Shown here one piece after another: positions 22,901 to 33,600 of a DNA stretch of 64,000 nt; position 1 is the first letter of the stretch; every line of letters begins with the position of its first letter. The DNA lies in contig NC_092576.1 in assembly GCF_037975245.1 (NCBI RefSeq), forward strand, positions 44,447,111 to 44,511,110, read 5' to 3'. The DNA comes from Apostichopus japonicus. Its lineage: Eukaryota > Echinodermata > Holothuroidea > Aspidochirotida > Stichopodidae. The translations under genes and the position numbers were made by a program. The notes beneath the pieces are model-generated. The model was not told where the DNA came from and did no database searches. It saw only the letters and a list, made by a program, of their open reading frames with translations.

Positions 22901-25900
22901 TATAGGAGACCCATAGGCCAATATACGGGCATGATACTAAGAGGCAACATAACCCCTTATATTGGCTCATGGGGATAACCCGATTTATTAAAGCTTAAAC
23001 CTTGCATTGGGTGTCTATCCAATCAACACTTAACACTCATGTTGGATTTGCTAAATATACTTTGAAATTCACTTACCTGGAACAAATAATTACTTTCACT
23101 TAATAATACTCAAAGGTAAGGGACAACAGTCTTGTAGGAAAACTAACTTTATTGAAAACGAGGCAAAAAACAAAACAAAAGCTCAATTATTTCTAATTTC
23201 GACTCCCACCTGGTATCAGAACTTTCAAATCCTTTCACATTTTCTACGAGAATGTATCCAGGCTTCTTGGTCAATCTGGAAAAGAGATACATGGAGGAAT
23301 AATGAATTCTCATATTTATGATATTATTTAGGAAGAAACAAAATAATTAAGAGTGCACAAATTGGACCTGGTGACACAATTACCTCGCGCCTGACCAACG
23401 ATCTACACACCCCTGAATGTAACAGATTTAAGCAACTAGTCTAAGATATGTAAGAAACTGGTTGCTTGTGAGGTGGGGGGTAGGGTGGGGGAGGGGGCCT
23501 TTTTGAGGGTGCTGCTTTTTTATCTAGTATGCAAAGGTGTAAAGTTCACCTGCTTTATCTTTATCCTTCTTTGCAATTGTCTACTTTGCACATTCCTCAA
23601 CAACTTGCTTGGGACTCTCCCAGTAATCTTCAGTTCACTAGAAACTTCAGCCTTCGTAGCTTGCTTACTTCGTAACTTTGAACTCTCAGTTTTCATGTAC
23701 CTGTACACTATCTCACTCAGGATTTTCAGCCTTCCTCAGTAACTCACTTGGAACTCTTGGCATTCCTGAATAAATCTATCCTCCTAAGTAACTGAATGGA
23801 CTCTTAGTCATTTTATGTAATAGACTGAAGAATTACCAGAAATCCCCTCATCATCACCTCCTACAGTAATAACTCACTACATAATATGAGTATCTGTAAA
23901 TTAATCAGGTTTTTCTGCTCCCTTTAGTGACCCACCTGAGATCTCTGAAGTCAATAACATTCCTGAGCAATCCAGTGACAATCTAAACCCTTTAAAATAT
24001 CTACATCAGAACTCTCAACTTTTCAAAGTTACCCACTCTAGACTTTCAACAGCACATTTTGAAACAGTTATTGGTGTAAACAACAACAACTACTGTTGAT
24101 AGATTAGATTAAAGTAAACAGAGGCCCTGGAATGGAGAAGAAAACAAGAGAAATTTTAGAATAAATCTTGGTATCATTAAAAGGTTTAAAAGGACCGTAA
24201 AATAACTTACTGAGGTAAGGTTTGGAGTAGATAAAGAAAACTGGATGTCCTTGGGTCACTTTTATCTCCTTTAAGACCAACCCTGACATATGAAATAAAC
24301 AAAACAGCTAGTTAAAAGTAAATATATTGTAATGTTTCTGGACAGGAACTTGTTACTTCTTTATTACGATACTTATTATTCCTGTAAGAGTGTGCTCAAG
24401 TTAAACTACACTGCTTAAAAGATCTTTCAAAATGTTACAATGTTACTCCATTCATGAAATGTTGTGATTTTGTACATACCAAATCATTTACCTCGGCCTA
24501 AGTATAAGACACCAATGTGGTTCTCACCATGGTCTGAATTCACAAAATTTTGAAAATTTTCAGGAACGGTTGTGTCCCACTATTGGTATTATACTTTTCC
24601 ATTACTGTACTTAGGTACAGTGACACATGCTAACAGGATAAATTATATTTCCTTAACCGGTTAAGGTCACCAAACTGACAATTTAAATAGATACTTTGTA
24701 ATTGGGTTATGACCTTCCATTACTCCAGTCATGTTCTACTGTATATTGGTTATTTCCTTTTACTTCGTTTTAATCCACTAACCATTCTAATTACAGTTGG
24801 GATAGTTTCCTGATGCTAAAACCTCTCTAAACTGTCCTCCCATATCATACTTCAAAGCACTCGTATTAACAGTACAAGCAGTTCCTAACCTTTATCTGAT
24901 AGAAACATGATATCCATACTGTTCATACTGACAGTATAAGTGCTCTGAAGCATGATATGACAGTACAGTATAGAGAAAAAATAGTCCAAACTGGATGTAA
25001 AGTACTGTATAACACCAGAGAGTATCCCTTTAAGTTGTAATGCTTTTAAGTACACAAAGTCTAAAGTGTCGTTCTACCTTGATGTGGAAATAGCAACCTA
25101 ACACTATTATAGCCAAACATTCTTCACCTTCATTTAGGAGGCATCTAACCAAAAGATATTACACTTTATTAATTACAACCATTTCATTTATGAGTGTGTA
25201 GTCTGAGGCAATTTTATTATTTGATCATTACCTTGTAAATGGTTGGCAAGGAGGACTCATTAGAAAAACATCAGCATCCCACTTAGTGAAATCCTTTAAG
25301 GACACAGACTAAAATAAAAGATACAAAGTACAAATTAATTTATAGGAAATATCATCAAAACATGCTGTTAATCATACAATCATTAATACAGATATGTGAT
25401 TAACATCTAACTTCAAGTTTTTGGTAGACCAGTTCTGACTCTGACCCATTATCATTAATCAATTTCTTTGAACCTAGAAGAAATTTTGTTGATCATTTAC
25501 GACAAGCACAACAAGAGTAAAACATTCAATTACAGTGTTCCATTCACGTAGCAAACATTTAAGGATTTGTCTGGTCATCCCTCTGACAGCCAGCTATTAC
25601 ATTTTGACTTTCTGAATAGAAAACTTGGTTGATCGAAAAAATGTAGCAACATAACAATGACCAATATGTACACTGTAGGAGAGATGTGTAGGTTTGGTGA
25701 ATAGAACACCAATATGTACACTGTAGGAGAGAAACATGTAGGTTTGGTGAATAGAACAGCAATATGTATACTTTAGTAGAGATGTGTAGGTTTGATGAAA
25801 AGATCAGCAATATGTAAACTGTAGGAGAGGAATGTAGGTTTGATGAATAGAACAAATACACTGTGGGAGAGATGTGTAGGTTTGATGAATAGAACAGCCA

Positions 25901-28900
25901 GATGTACACTAAATGATATATGTGTAAGTTTGGTGAATAGAACAGCAATATGTACACTGTTGGAGAGATATGTAGGTTTGATGAATAGAACAGCAATATG
26001 TACACTGTAGGAGAGAGATGAGTAGGTTTGGTGAATAGAACAGCAATATGTACACTGTATGAGAGATGTGTATGTTTGATGAATAGAACAGCTATATTAA
26101 TACACTGTGGGAGAGACATGTAGGTTTGGTGAATACAACACCAATATGTACACTGTAGGAGAGATGTGTAGGTTTGGTGAATATAACAGATATATATTTA
26201 CACTTTATGAGAGATGTGTAGGTTTGATGAATAGAACAGCTTATAATACACTGTGGGAGAGATGTGTAGGTTTAGTGAATAGAACACCAATATGTACACT
26301 GTAGGAGAGATGTGTAGGTTTGGTGAATAAAATTACACTGTAGGAGAGAGATGTGTTGGTTTGGTAAATAGAACAGCTACATTTACACTGTAGGAGAGAT
26401 GTGTAGGTTTGATGAATAGAACAGCTATTAATACACTGTAGGAGAGACGTGTAGGTTTGGTGAATACAACACCAATATACTGTATACACTGTAGGAGAGA
26501 TGTGTAGGTTTGGTGAATAGAACACCAATTTGTACACTGTAGGAGAGATGTGTAGGTTTGGTTAATAGAACAGACATATTTACACTGTATGAGTGATGTG
26601 TAGGTTTGACGAATAGAACAGCAGTATGTACACTAAATGAGATATGTCTAGCCTAGGTTTGGTGAATAGAACAGCAATATGTACACTGTTGGAGAGATGT
26701 GTAGGTTTGATGAGTAGAACTGGTATATGTTCACTGTATGAGAGATGTGTAGCTTTGATAAATAGAACAGCTATAATAAAACTGTAGGGGAGATGTGTAG
26801 GTTTGATGAATAGAACAGCTGAATATGTACACTGTAGGAGTGGTGTGTAGGTTTGTTGAATAGAAAACCAGATTTGTGGAGATAGCAATCATTTGACATA
26901 AATGGGGACGGGGGGGGGGGGGGTAGTTTAGTTACCGTATTTACCATACAATCTGAATTTGATGTAAACCACTAGTCATCCGTCTGACAACATCCAGAGC
27001 TGATTTTGGTTGTTCAATTAGAAATTTGGTCCTCTTGGAAGACCATTACAAAATTTGCACTTTATATATATTTTCAAAATATCTAGAGTTCTATTGGATA
27101 AGATAAGCTGTACCTAATATTCACCAATTAATCCAAATTTAGTAGTCTTCTCAAAGATTTTTATGATCCTAATTTATCAAAAAAAAAAAAAAAAAATTTT
27201 TAAAAAAGAAACAGATTTTCCTTGAGTCTGTTGCACAACAAGGAATGTTTCATATTCTGTTATATATACCTCATTTGTCACTCCTAGACATAAACCGAGC
27301 CATCACTATAAAGCAAATTAAAAGGAACCAAGATCAGATGTACACTCTTCTTACCCTTACCCCTTTGGTCACATGTAAAAGTTGTTAGAAACTTGAAAGT
27401 AATGTCCTGGAAATGGACCAGCAAGCAGCATGTTCATGTTTGCAATGACAGGTACAGTACAAGGGAGTATATTAACATGTAATTACTAGTGTTTACACGG
27501 GTGTACCCGGATAACCGCCCGACGCAATACTACCCGGTTCCTAATTTATTACCCGAATCCTACGCAAAGTGTGATTTTAAAAAAAAAAATGCAAATCTAC
27601 GGTTAGGCAGATTTCCCATTGACTTAGTGTGGTGTTAGGCTAAAATATGTGGTCGAAGATAACAGCAATAACAAAGGTACCCGACCGACGCGATACTACC
27701 CGGTTCCTAATTTATTACTCGAATCCTACGCAAAGTGTGATTTAAAACAAAAAAATGCAAACCGATGGTTAGGCAGATTTCCCATTGACTTAGTGTGGTG
27801 TTAGGCTACCATGTGGTTGAGGAAAACAGCAATAACAAAAGTATTCCATGGATATCTTATAACTGCGTCATAATTTCAGCTAATAAACAAATGGCTATGC
27901 TAGATTACCCCATTGACTTAGTGTGGTGTTAGGCAACCATGTGGTCGAACGTAACAGCAATAATGAATGTGTTCCATGGATATCTTATAACTGCGTCACA
28001 ATTTCAGCGAATAATTAAACAGATGGTTAGGCTTAGCTACAGATTTCTCATGCACTGACTTAGTGTGGTGTTAGGCTACCATGTGGAAGAAATTATTATT
28101 TATTCATTCGTTTAATTCATAGAAGGAAAGGCTGACAAGGAATTTTACGACATGGTTATGGATTATAGACGGGATAACTAAAAAATAATAATCGCAAGTG
28201 GCTTTTTACTAATAGTGTATTCCATATGCGATCAAATTGAGCGAATCGCGTAATCTCTGAGCTAAAGGGATATTTTATGGTCTGATCCAATAGACGTGGA
28301 GAGCAAGCATAAGCAGCGGCGGCAGTGCGATGTTAACAAGATTACTACTAATTAGTAGTAATGTTAATTATATTAAGTAATTAACAAGTTTATGACAGAA
28401 AAAAAGCACGTCGAAATTATTGAGGAAGGCTTTATACCTTACCTTACACATACGTTTTTGAACATGAAAACATTGACAGTAGAGAATATAATTCATTTAT
28501 TATAGCATTTAATATGTAATTTCTTGAAAATCTTGATACACGAGGGTAAACAATTTTTTCCCGGGTACCCGGATACCCGACGGGTAACGGCTCTCGGGTA
28601 CCCGGTTCCCGATTTTTGGACCCGTAAACACTAGTAATTACCAACTGCTGAATATTCATAGATGTGAAAGCAATGTAGACATGCTTACTAATAGCCAAAT
28701 CAACTATGAGGCTATTTATTGTACAGTTGGAACCACCCCATCAATTCCATGTTCTAGCCCCCCACCCCCTCCCCACCAACCTCCCTAAAAGGAAAAGCAA
28801 ACCAGGAAGACAAAACCAATATCAATCACAATTAACTTTACTAATTGTCAACAACAATGAGGCTATTCTATAATTGAAACCACCGTTCTCCTCCAGCCCC

Positions 28901-29102
28901 CCCCCCTTTCCTCCCCCAAAAAAAGGAGAATAAAATGATAAAATATGCCAAAAGAGACAAATAAGTTAACATGTTAGACTGTATTACTGTACCTGTATAT
29001 TCCGTTGGAGTAGGTTGATATCTGGGAAGTTATGTTTGTAAACTTTATTCGCCACCTCGTTGATGTCTACAGCAGCAACTACAGTGAACGGTATTTCACT
29101 GA
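19788..29102 (-). CDS. TRDMT1: tRNA (cytosine-5) methyltransferase DNMT2, partial
   Basis: Seven minus-strand exons join in phase to about 307 codons. DNMT2/TRDMT1 methylates C38 of tRNA-Asp and related tRNAs, using S-adenosylmethionine. In order the exons show: VVAAVDINEVANKVYKHNFP (SAM pocket region); SPPCQPFTR with the catalytic Cys; GLKGDKSDPRTSSFLYLLQ; ENVKGFE (the ENV motif); EFLLSPTDLGVPNQRLRYF with the QxRxR-type motif; an acidic Ser/Glu-rich linker; then CFTKAYGHYVEGTGSFLQ, the CFT signature typical of DNMT2 rather than DNMT1/3. All catalytic motifs seen are intact, with no stop or frameshift. Missing: the first coding exon (with the YSGIGG-type motif), not found up to 30.6 kb, and the C-terminal exons carrying the last SAM-binding motifs, not found to the left. 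Introns hold three minisatellites and a hAT-like element. Confidence 0.93.
20118..20350. repeat. Minisatellite, 48-bp unit, about 5 copies
   Basis: The unit runs TTATATTCATCCGCAGTTTAG, TTTACAGTGTATTATTCATAGGATAAC (split here for length) and recurs about five times, the outer copies less perfect. It lies in the TRDMT1 intron before the exon at 19788-19845. Because 48 is a multiple of three, it leaves a meaningless open frame on +. Confidence 0.9.
20625..21118 (-). CDS. TRDMT1: TRDMT1 long exon: motif VIII, linker, CFT
   Basis: 494 bp between acceptor CTCTTTGCAG and donor GTGAGT. It starts EFLLSPTDLGVPNQRLRYFL, continues through an acidic linker of about 110 residues rich in Ser, Glu and Asp, and ends LLRFGRVMDIVREEDERTCC then FTKA. 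The CFT tripeptide marks DNMT2. Linker length is similar to that of vertebrate DNMT2; its sequence is not conserved. Confidence 0.94.
21245..22032. repeat. Minisatellite, 60-bp unit, about 13 copies
   Basis: The repeat is built from CATACTCAGCTGGTACC, AGAGATGTCACAAAATACA and CCCAAAATGAAATACATTTT blocks. GGTACC is itself a palindrome. Variant units with AACTTAAATGCCTTATG alternate with AAATGAAATACATTTTATG. It lies in the 1.1-kb TRDMT1 intron between exons 22213-22258 and 20625-21118. Confidence 0.92.
22213..22258 (-). CDS. TRDMT1: TRDMT1 short exon
   Basis: 46 bp between acceptor TTCTCTTAG and donor GTAAAT. It encodes NELIDVLKKCNFSYK, matching the helix before motif VIII in DNMT2. It is too short to be found except by phase and position. 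Confidence 0.88.
23210..23275 (-). CDS. TRDMT1: TRDMT1 exon: ENV motif
   Basis: 66 bp between acceptor CTCTTTTCCAG and donor GTGGGA. It encodes LTKKPGYILVENVKGFESSD then T. ENV is motif VI, whose Glu protonates the target cytosine in C5-methyltransferases. Confidence 0.93.
24211..24282 (-). CDS. TRDMT1: TRDMT1 exon after the catalytic motif
   Basis: 72 bp between acceptor CATATGTCAG and donor GTAAGT. It encodes VGLKGDKSDPRTSSFLYLLQ then TLP, with split codons at both ends that join in phase to the neighbours. Confidence 0.92.
25232..25308 (-). CDS. TRDMT1: TRDMT1 exon: catalytic PPCQPFT
   Basis: 77 bp between acceptor TTTATTTTAG and donor GTAATG. It encodes SVSLKDFTKWDADVFLMSPP followed by CQPFT and two bases of Arg. 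It contains the catalytic Pro-Cys dipeptide of motif IV. Confidence 0.94.
25655..26880. repeat. Minisatellite, about 47-58 bp unit, about 24 copies
   Basis: A unit of roughly 50 bp with TACACTGTAGGAGAGATGTG, TAGGTTTGGTGAATAGAACA and CCAATATG or variant recurs through about 1.2 kb with small length differences. It lies in the 3.7-kb TRDMT1 intron. Frames of up to 186 codons on the minus strand are by-products of the repeat. Confidence 0.92.
27487..28633. mobile_element. Non-autonomous hAT-like element, 1147 bp
   Basis: It starts TAGTGTTTACACGGG and ends CCCGTAAACACTA, an inverted repeat. GTAATTAC is repeated exactly on both sides (27479-27486 and 28634-28641), an 8-bp duplication matching the nTnnnnAn pattern of hAT insertions. 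Subterminal CCCGG/CCGGGTACCCGG boxes are dense at both ends. Inside, from about 27530 to 28085, an approximately 160-bp module (CGCAAAGTGTGATTT, GGTTAGGCAGATTTCCCATT, GACTTAGTGTGGTGTTAGGC) is repeated three to four times. No transposase frame is seen. It sits in a TRDMT1 intron. Confidence 0.85.
28993..29102 (-). CDS. TRDMT1: TRDMT1 exon: SAM-pocket region
   Basis: 110 bp. The acceptor is CTCATCAG and the donor GTACAG. It encodes SEIPFTVVAAVDINEVANKV then YKHNFPDINLLQRNIQ. The exon begins with two bases of a split codon, so the missing upstream exon must end in phase 1. It ends in phase 0. The VDIN acidic residue is the family's SAM ribose-contact position. Confidence 0.92.
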
Positions 29103-30604
29103 CTGATGAGAAAGATAAAAGACAAAAGGTTTCATGAAAATGTTTATTATATGGTTAAAATAGAAATAAACTTACTTTGATATGTGTATTCTACAGGTAA
29201 TTGAAACAGCAAATAACCTACTGTAGGCTATATGTAAAATCAGCTAGCTTACACAAACCCATGGATGCATTTCTGCTTGCTGGAGACTTAGCCATGTTGG
29301 GCATCAATGAATTCACAAGTGTGTATACTGTATAAAATACTTATTCTTTTATCAAACATTTCCTCGTAGTAGGAATTGAGCATTGGAATTTGCATTTTAA
29401 AGTGAAGCGTATTATCATCATTGTGATTGAAGGTGGAAAGTGCACATTATTTTTGGTGCACTGTAGGCCTATACACACTGTATATTGGTTCGATTGTAAA
29501 CAATCAACTTTGTAAATGAATACGATTTATTCAACCAACTAACAAGACAGTGTATCGACTCAAAATGACAAACTTAAAATTAGAACCCTTCAATCAACAT
29601 GAACATTTAAGACTGAGTATCTATTCCCCAATCATGTCTTAACTACAAGTCAGTCTATCCAGCGAACCGTCACATTTGAAGACGGTGTATCTACAGTATC
29701 TTTCCACGTGAAGCAAATACAGTTTCACCGTTACATTCTTGTGTAAAATCCATTCCTAAAATGTACGTTTTCGCCATGGCAGAAAGGACCGAAACATATG
29801 GCGTTAGAGTATGGCCATATGTAGCCTACCTATTGAGGAATGGCACTGGAACCAGTTAGGCCTCTAGGGTAACAATAACATGGGACTTTGACTCTTACTT
29901 CTGAGTTTTATCTCATTCTGGCAGGATCCAAACATCGAAGAAAACCCTGTAATAGCTATGGAATCGTCATAACCCTAACCCATAGGCCTTTAATCCTACT
30001 AACCTACTTTGTGGAGCATGACTGGCTATTGTAACGGTACACTTTACCCTAACGTTAGGCCAGCTAACGAGGTACTGTATAGTACAGTTGGACTACAGTC
30101 TAGGGCCTAGCCTAGGACCACAGTCAAATGAGCCGCACATTCAGCCGCGCATTCAGGAACTGGTAAAATACGTAAGCCTCAGAAGGGTGTGTTGAAGTGA
30201 ACGAATAATTGGACAGTGCTGTTGTAGGGGAAGCGTGGAATTTTAACTACGGTAGCCTTCTGTGGCCATAATGATTGTTCAAATAATGAAAACGACTCTC
30301 AACCATTGATAGAAAGAAAAAGTCGAAATCAAACAACAGAGCAGTGAACAACAATTCAGGGCATTATGCAGCCCATAAATGTCATAGACAAGGGATCTTT
30401 CATTTACCTTTTTTCTTAGTTCAAGTATTCTTGTAAAATATTTTCACTTTGTCACTACACTGAACTGACAACCGAGTTTAGTAACATATTAATCTTTCTC
30501 AATTTCTCCGCTTTTCAGTTTGACTAAGGTCGGATGCCTATGGATAATGCCGAAAATTCAAGAACCGCTCTTCAGAGATGTCTTTGGGGTACCATATTCG
30601 CGAA
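29103..30604. other. Stretch between TRDMT1 exon and satellite; no exon found
   Basis: I looked on the minus strand for the DNMT2 first exon (an L-x-L-Y-S-G-x-G-G-M-H-like frame ending in phase 1) and did not find it. Nothing else is recognised, apart from a short doublet of GCCGCACATTC/GCCGCGCATTC near 30131-30155 that resembles a satellite fragment on the opposite strand. Confidence 0.4.
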
Positions 30605-33600
30605 TTGATGGAACTACCTAAACAGGTGGAATGCGATAAAAAGGTCCTCAAACTAGGAGTAACAGCTCTCCAAAGATAAACAATGTAAATGCTCAACACA
30701 GTTTACACCGTTACCGGTATAAAGACTAACTTTTTCATAACGAGTGTGCGGCTGAGTCTATAAAAATGTTTTGCCTCATACAATCTTTCTCAAACTTTTA
30801 CCATATGTTTAACAATTTATTAGCTACGTTTCCATGAAAAAACTGGAGTGGTCCGGTCCTCACACTAGGAGTAATAGACCCCCAAAGTTACTCCATCTTA
30901 TCATGTTCAACACAGTTTACACCGTTACCGGTACACATTAAATTTTCTTCAATAACGAATGTGCGGCTGAGTCTATAAAAATGTTTTGCCTCATACAATC
31001 TTTCTCAAACTTTTACCATATGTTTAACAATTTATTAGCTATGTTCCCATGAAAAAACTGGAGTGGTCCGGTCCTCACACTAGGAGTAATGAACCCCCAA
31101 AGTTACTCCATCTTATCATGTTCAACACAGTTTACACCGTTACCGGTATACACATTAAATTTTCTTCAAAAACGAATGTGCGGCTGAGTCTATAAAAATG
31201 TTTTGCCTCATACAATCTTTCTCAAACTTTCTACAGTTGTTAAACTACTCATTAGCTATGTTCCCATGAAACAACTGGAGTGGTCCGGTCCTCACACTAG
31301 GAGTAATGAACCCCCAAAGTTACTCCATCTTATCATGTTCAACACAGTTTACACCGTTACCGGTATACACATTAAATTTTCTTCAAAAACGAATGTGCGG
31401 CTGAGTCTATAAAAATGTTTTGCCTCATACAATCTTTCTCAAACTTTCTACAGTTGTTTAACTACTCATTAGCTATGTTCCCATGAAACAACTGGAGTGG
31501 TCCGGTCCTCACACTAGGAGTAATAGCCCTCCAAAAATACTCCACCTTTTCATGGTCAACATAGGCAACTATGTTACCGTTACCAACTAATTTTCTACAA
31601 AAACGAATGTGCGGCTGAGTCTATAAAAATGTTTTGCCTCATACAATCTTTCTCAAACTTTTACGATATGTTTGACAATTTATTAGCTACGTTTCCATGA
31701 AAAAACTGGAGTGGTCCAGTCCTCACACTAGGAGTAATAGACCCCCAAAGTTACTCCATCTTATCATGTTCAACACAGTTTACACCGTTACCGGTACACA
31801 TTAAATTTTCTTCAATAACGAATGTGCGGCTGAGTCTATAAAAATGTTTTGCCTCATACAATCTTTTTCAAACTTTTACCATATGTTTAACAATTTATTA
31901 GCTACGTTTCCATGAAAAAACTGGAGTGGTCCGGTCCTCACACTAGGAGTAATGAACCCCCAAAGTTACTCCATCTTATCATGTTCAACACAGTTTACAC
32001 CGTTACCGGTATACACATTAAATTTTCTTCAAAAACGAATGTGCGGCTGAGTCTATAAAAATGTTTTGCCTCATACAATCTTTCTCAAACTTTCTACAGT
32101 TGTTAAACTACTCATTAGCTATGTTCCCATGAAACAACTGGAGTGGTCCGGTCCTCACACTAGGAGTAATAGCCCTCCAAAAATACTCCACCTTTTCATG
32201 GTCAACATAGGCAACTATGTTAACGTTACCAACTAATTTTCTACAAAAACGAATGTGCGGCTGAGTCAATAAAAATGTTTTGCCTCATACAATCTTTTTC
32301 AAACTTTAACCATATGTTTGACAATTTATTAGCTACGTTTCCATGAAAAAACTGGAATGGTCCGGTCCTCACACTAGGAGTAATAGACCCCCAAAGTTAC
32401 TCCATCTTATCATGTTCAACACAGTTTACACCGTTACCGGTACACAAACCCATTCAATTTTCTTCAAAAACGAATGTGCGGCTGAGTCTATAAAAATGTT
32501 TTGCCTCATACAATCTTTTTCAAACTTTTACCATATGTTTAACAATTTATTAGCTACGTTTCCATAAAAAACTGGAGTGGTCCGGTCCTCACACTAGGAG
32601 TAATAGACCCCCAAAGTTACTCCATCTTATCATGTTCAACACAGTTTACACCGTTACCGGTATGAACATTAAATTTTTCAAAACGAATGTGCGGCTGAGT
32701 CTATAAAAATGTTTTGCCTCATACAATCTTTCTCAAACTTTTACCATATGTTTAACAATTTATTAGCTACGTTTCCATGAAAAAAACTGGAGTGGTCCGG
32801 TCCTCACACTAGGAGTAATAGACCCCCAAAGTTACTCCATCTTATCATGTTCAACACAGTTTACACCGTTACCGGTACACATTAAATTTTCTTCAAAAAC
32901 GAATGTGCGGCTGAGTCTATAAAAATGTTTTGCCTCATACAATCTTTCTCAAACTTTTACCATATGTTTAACAATTTATTAGCTATGTTCCCATGAAACA
33001 ACTGGAGTGGTCCGGTCCTCACACTAGGAGTAATAGACCCCCAAAGTTACTCTATCTTATCATGTTCAACACAGTTTACACCGTTACCGGTATACACATT
33101 AAATTTTCTTCAAAAACGAATGTGCGGCTGAGTCTATAAAAATGTTTTGCCTCATACAATCTTTTTCAAACTTTCTACAGTTGTTTAACTACTCATTAGC
33201 TACGTTCCCATGAAACAACTGGAGTGGTCCGGTCCTCACACTAGGAGTAATAGCCCTCCAAAAATACTCCACCTTTTCATGGTCAACATAGGCAACTATG
33301 TTAACGTTACCAACTAATTTTCTACAAAAACGAATGTGCGGCTGAGTCTATAAAAATGTTTTGCCTCATACAATCTTTTTCAAACTTTAACCATATGTTT
33401 GACAATTTATTAGCTACGTTTCCATGAAAAAACTGGAATGGTCCGGTCCTCACACTAGGAGTAATAGACCCCCAAAGTTACTCCATCTTATCATGTTCAA
33501 CACAGTTTACACCGTTACCGGTACACAAACCCATTCAATTTTCTTCAAAAACGAATGTGCGGCTGAGTCTATAAAAATGTTTTGCCTCATGCAATCTTTT

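Noticed and set aside
25559-26888. Long open frames (up to 186 codons) rich in SSNLHISPTVYILLFY-type repeats
   Set aside because: They translate the minisatellite on the minus strand; length and composition follow the repeat unit.
27295-27325. Minus-strand LLYSDG, considered as the TRDMT1 YSG motif
   Set aside because: It lies downstream of the exon at 28993-29102, in the wrong order, and lacks GG-M-H.
30340-30420. Minus-strand stretch reading YDIYGLHNALN, considered as TRDMT1 exon 1
   Set aside because: The family motif there is nearly invariant (YSG-x-GG), no donor follows in the right phase, and the match is weak.
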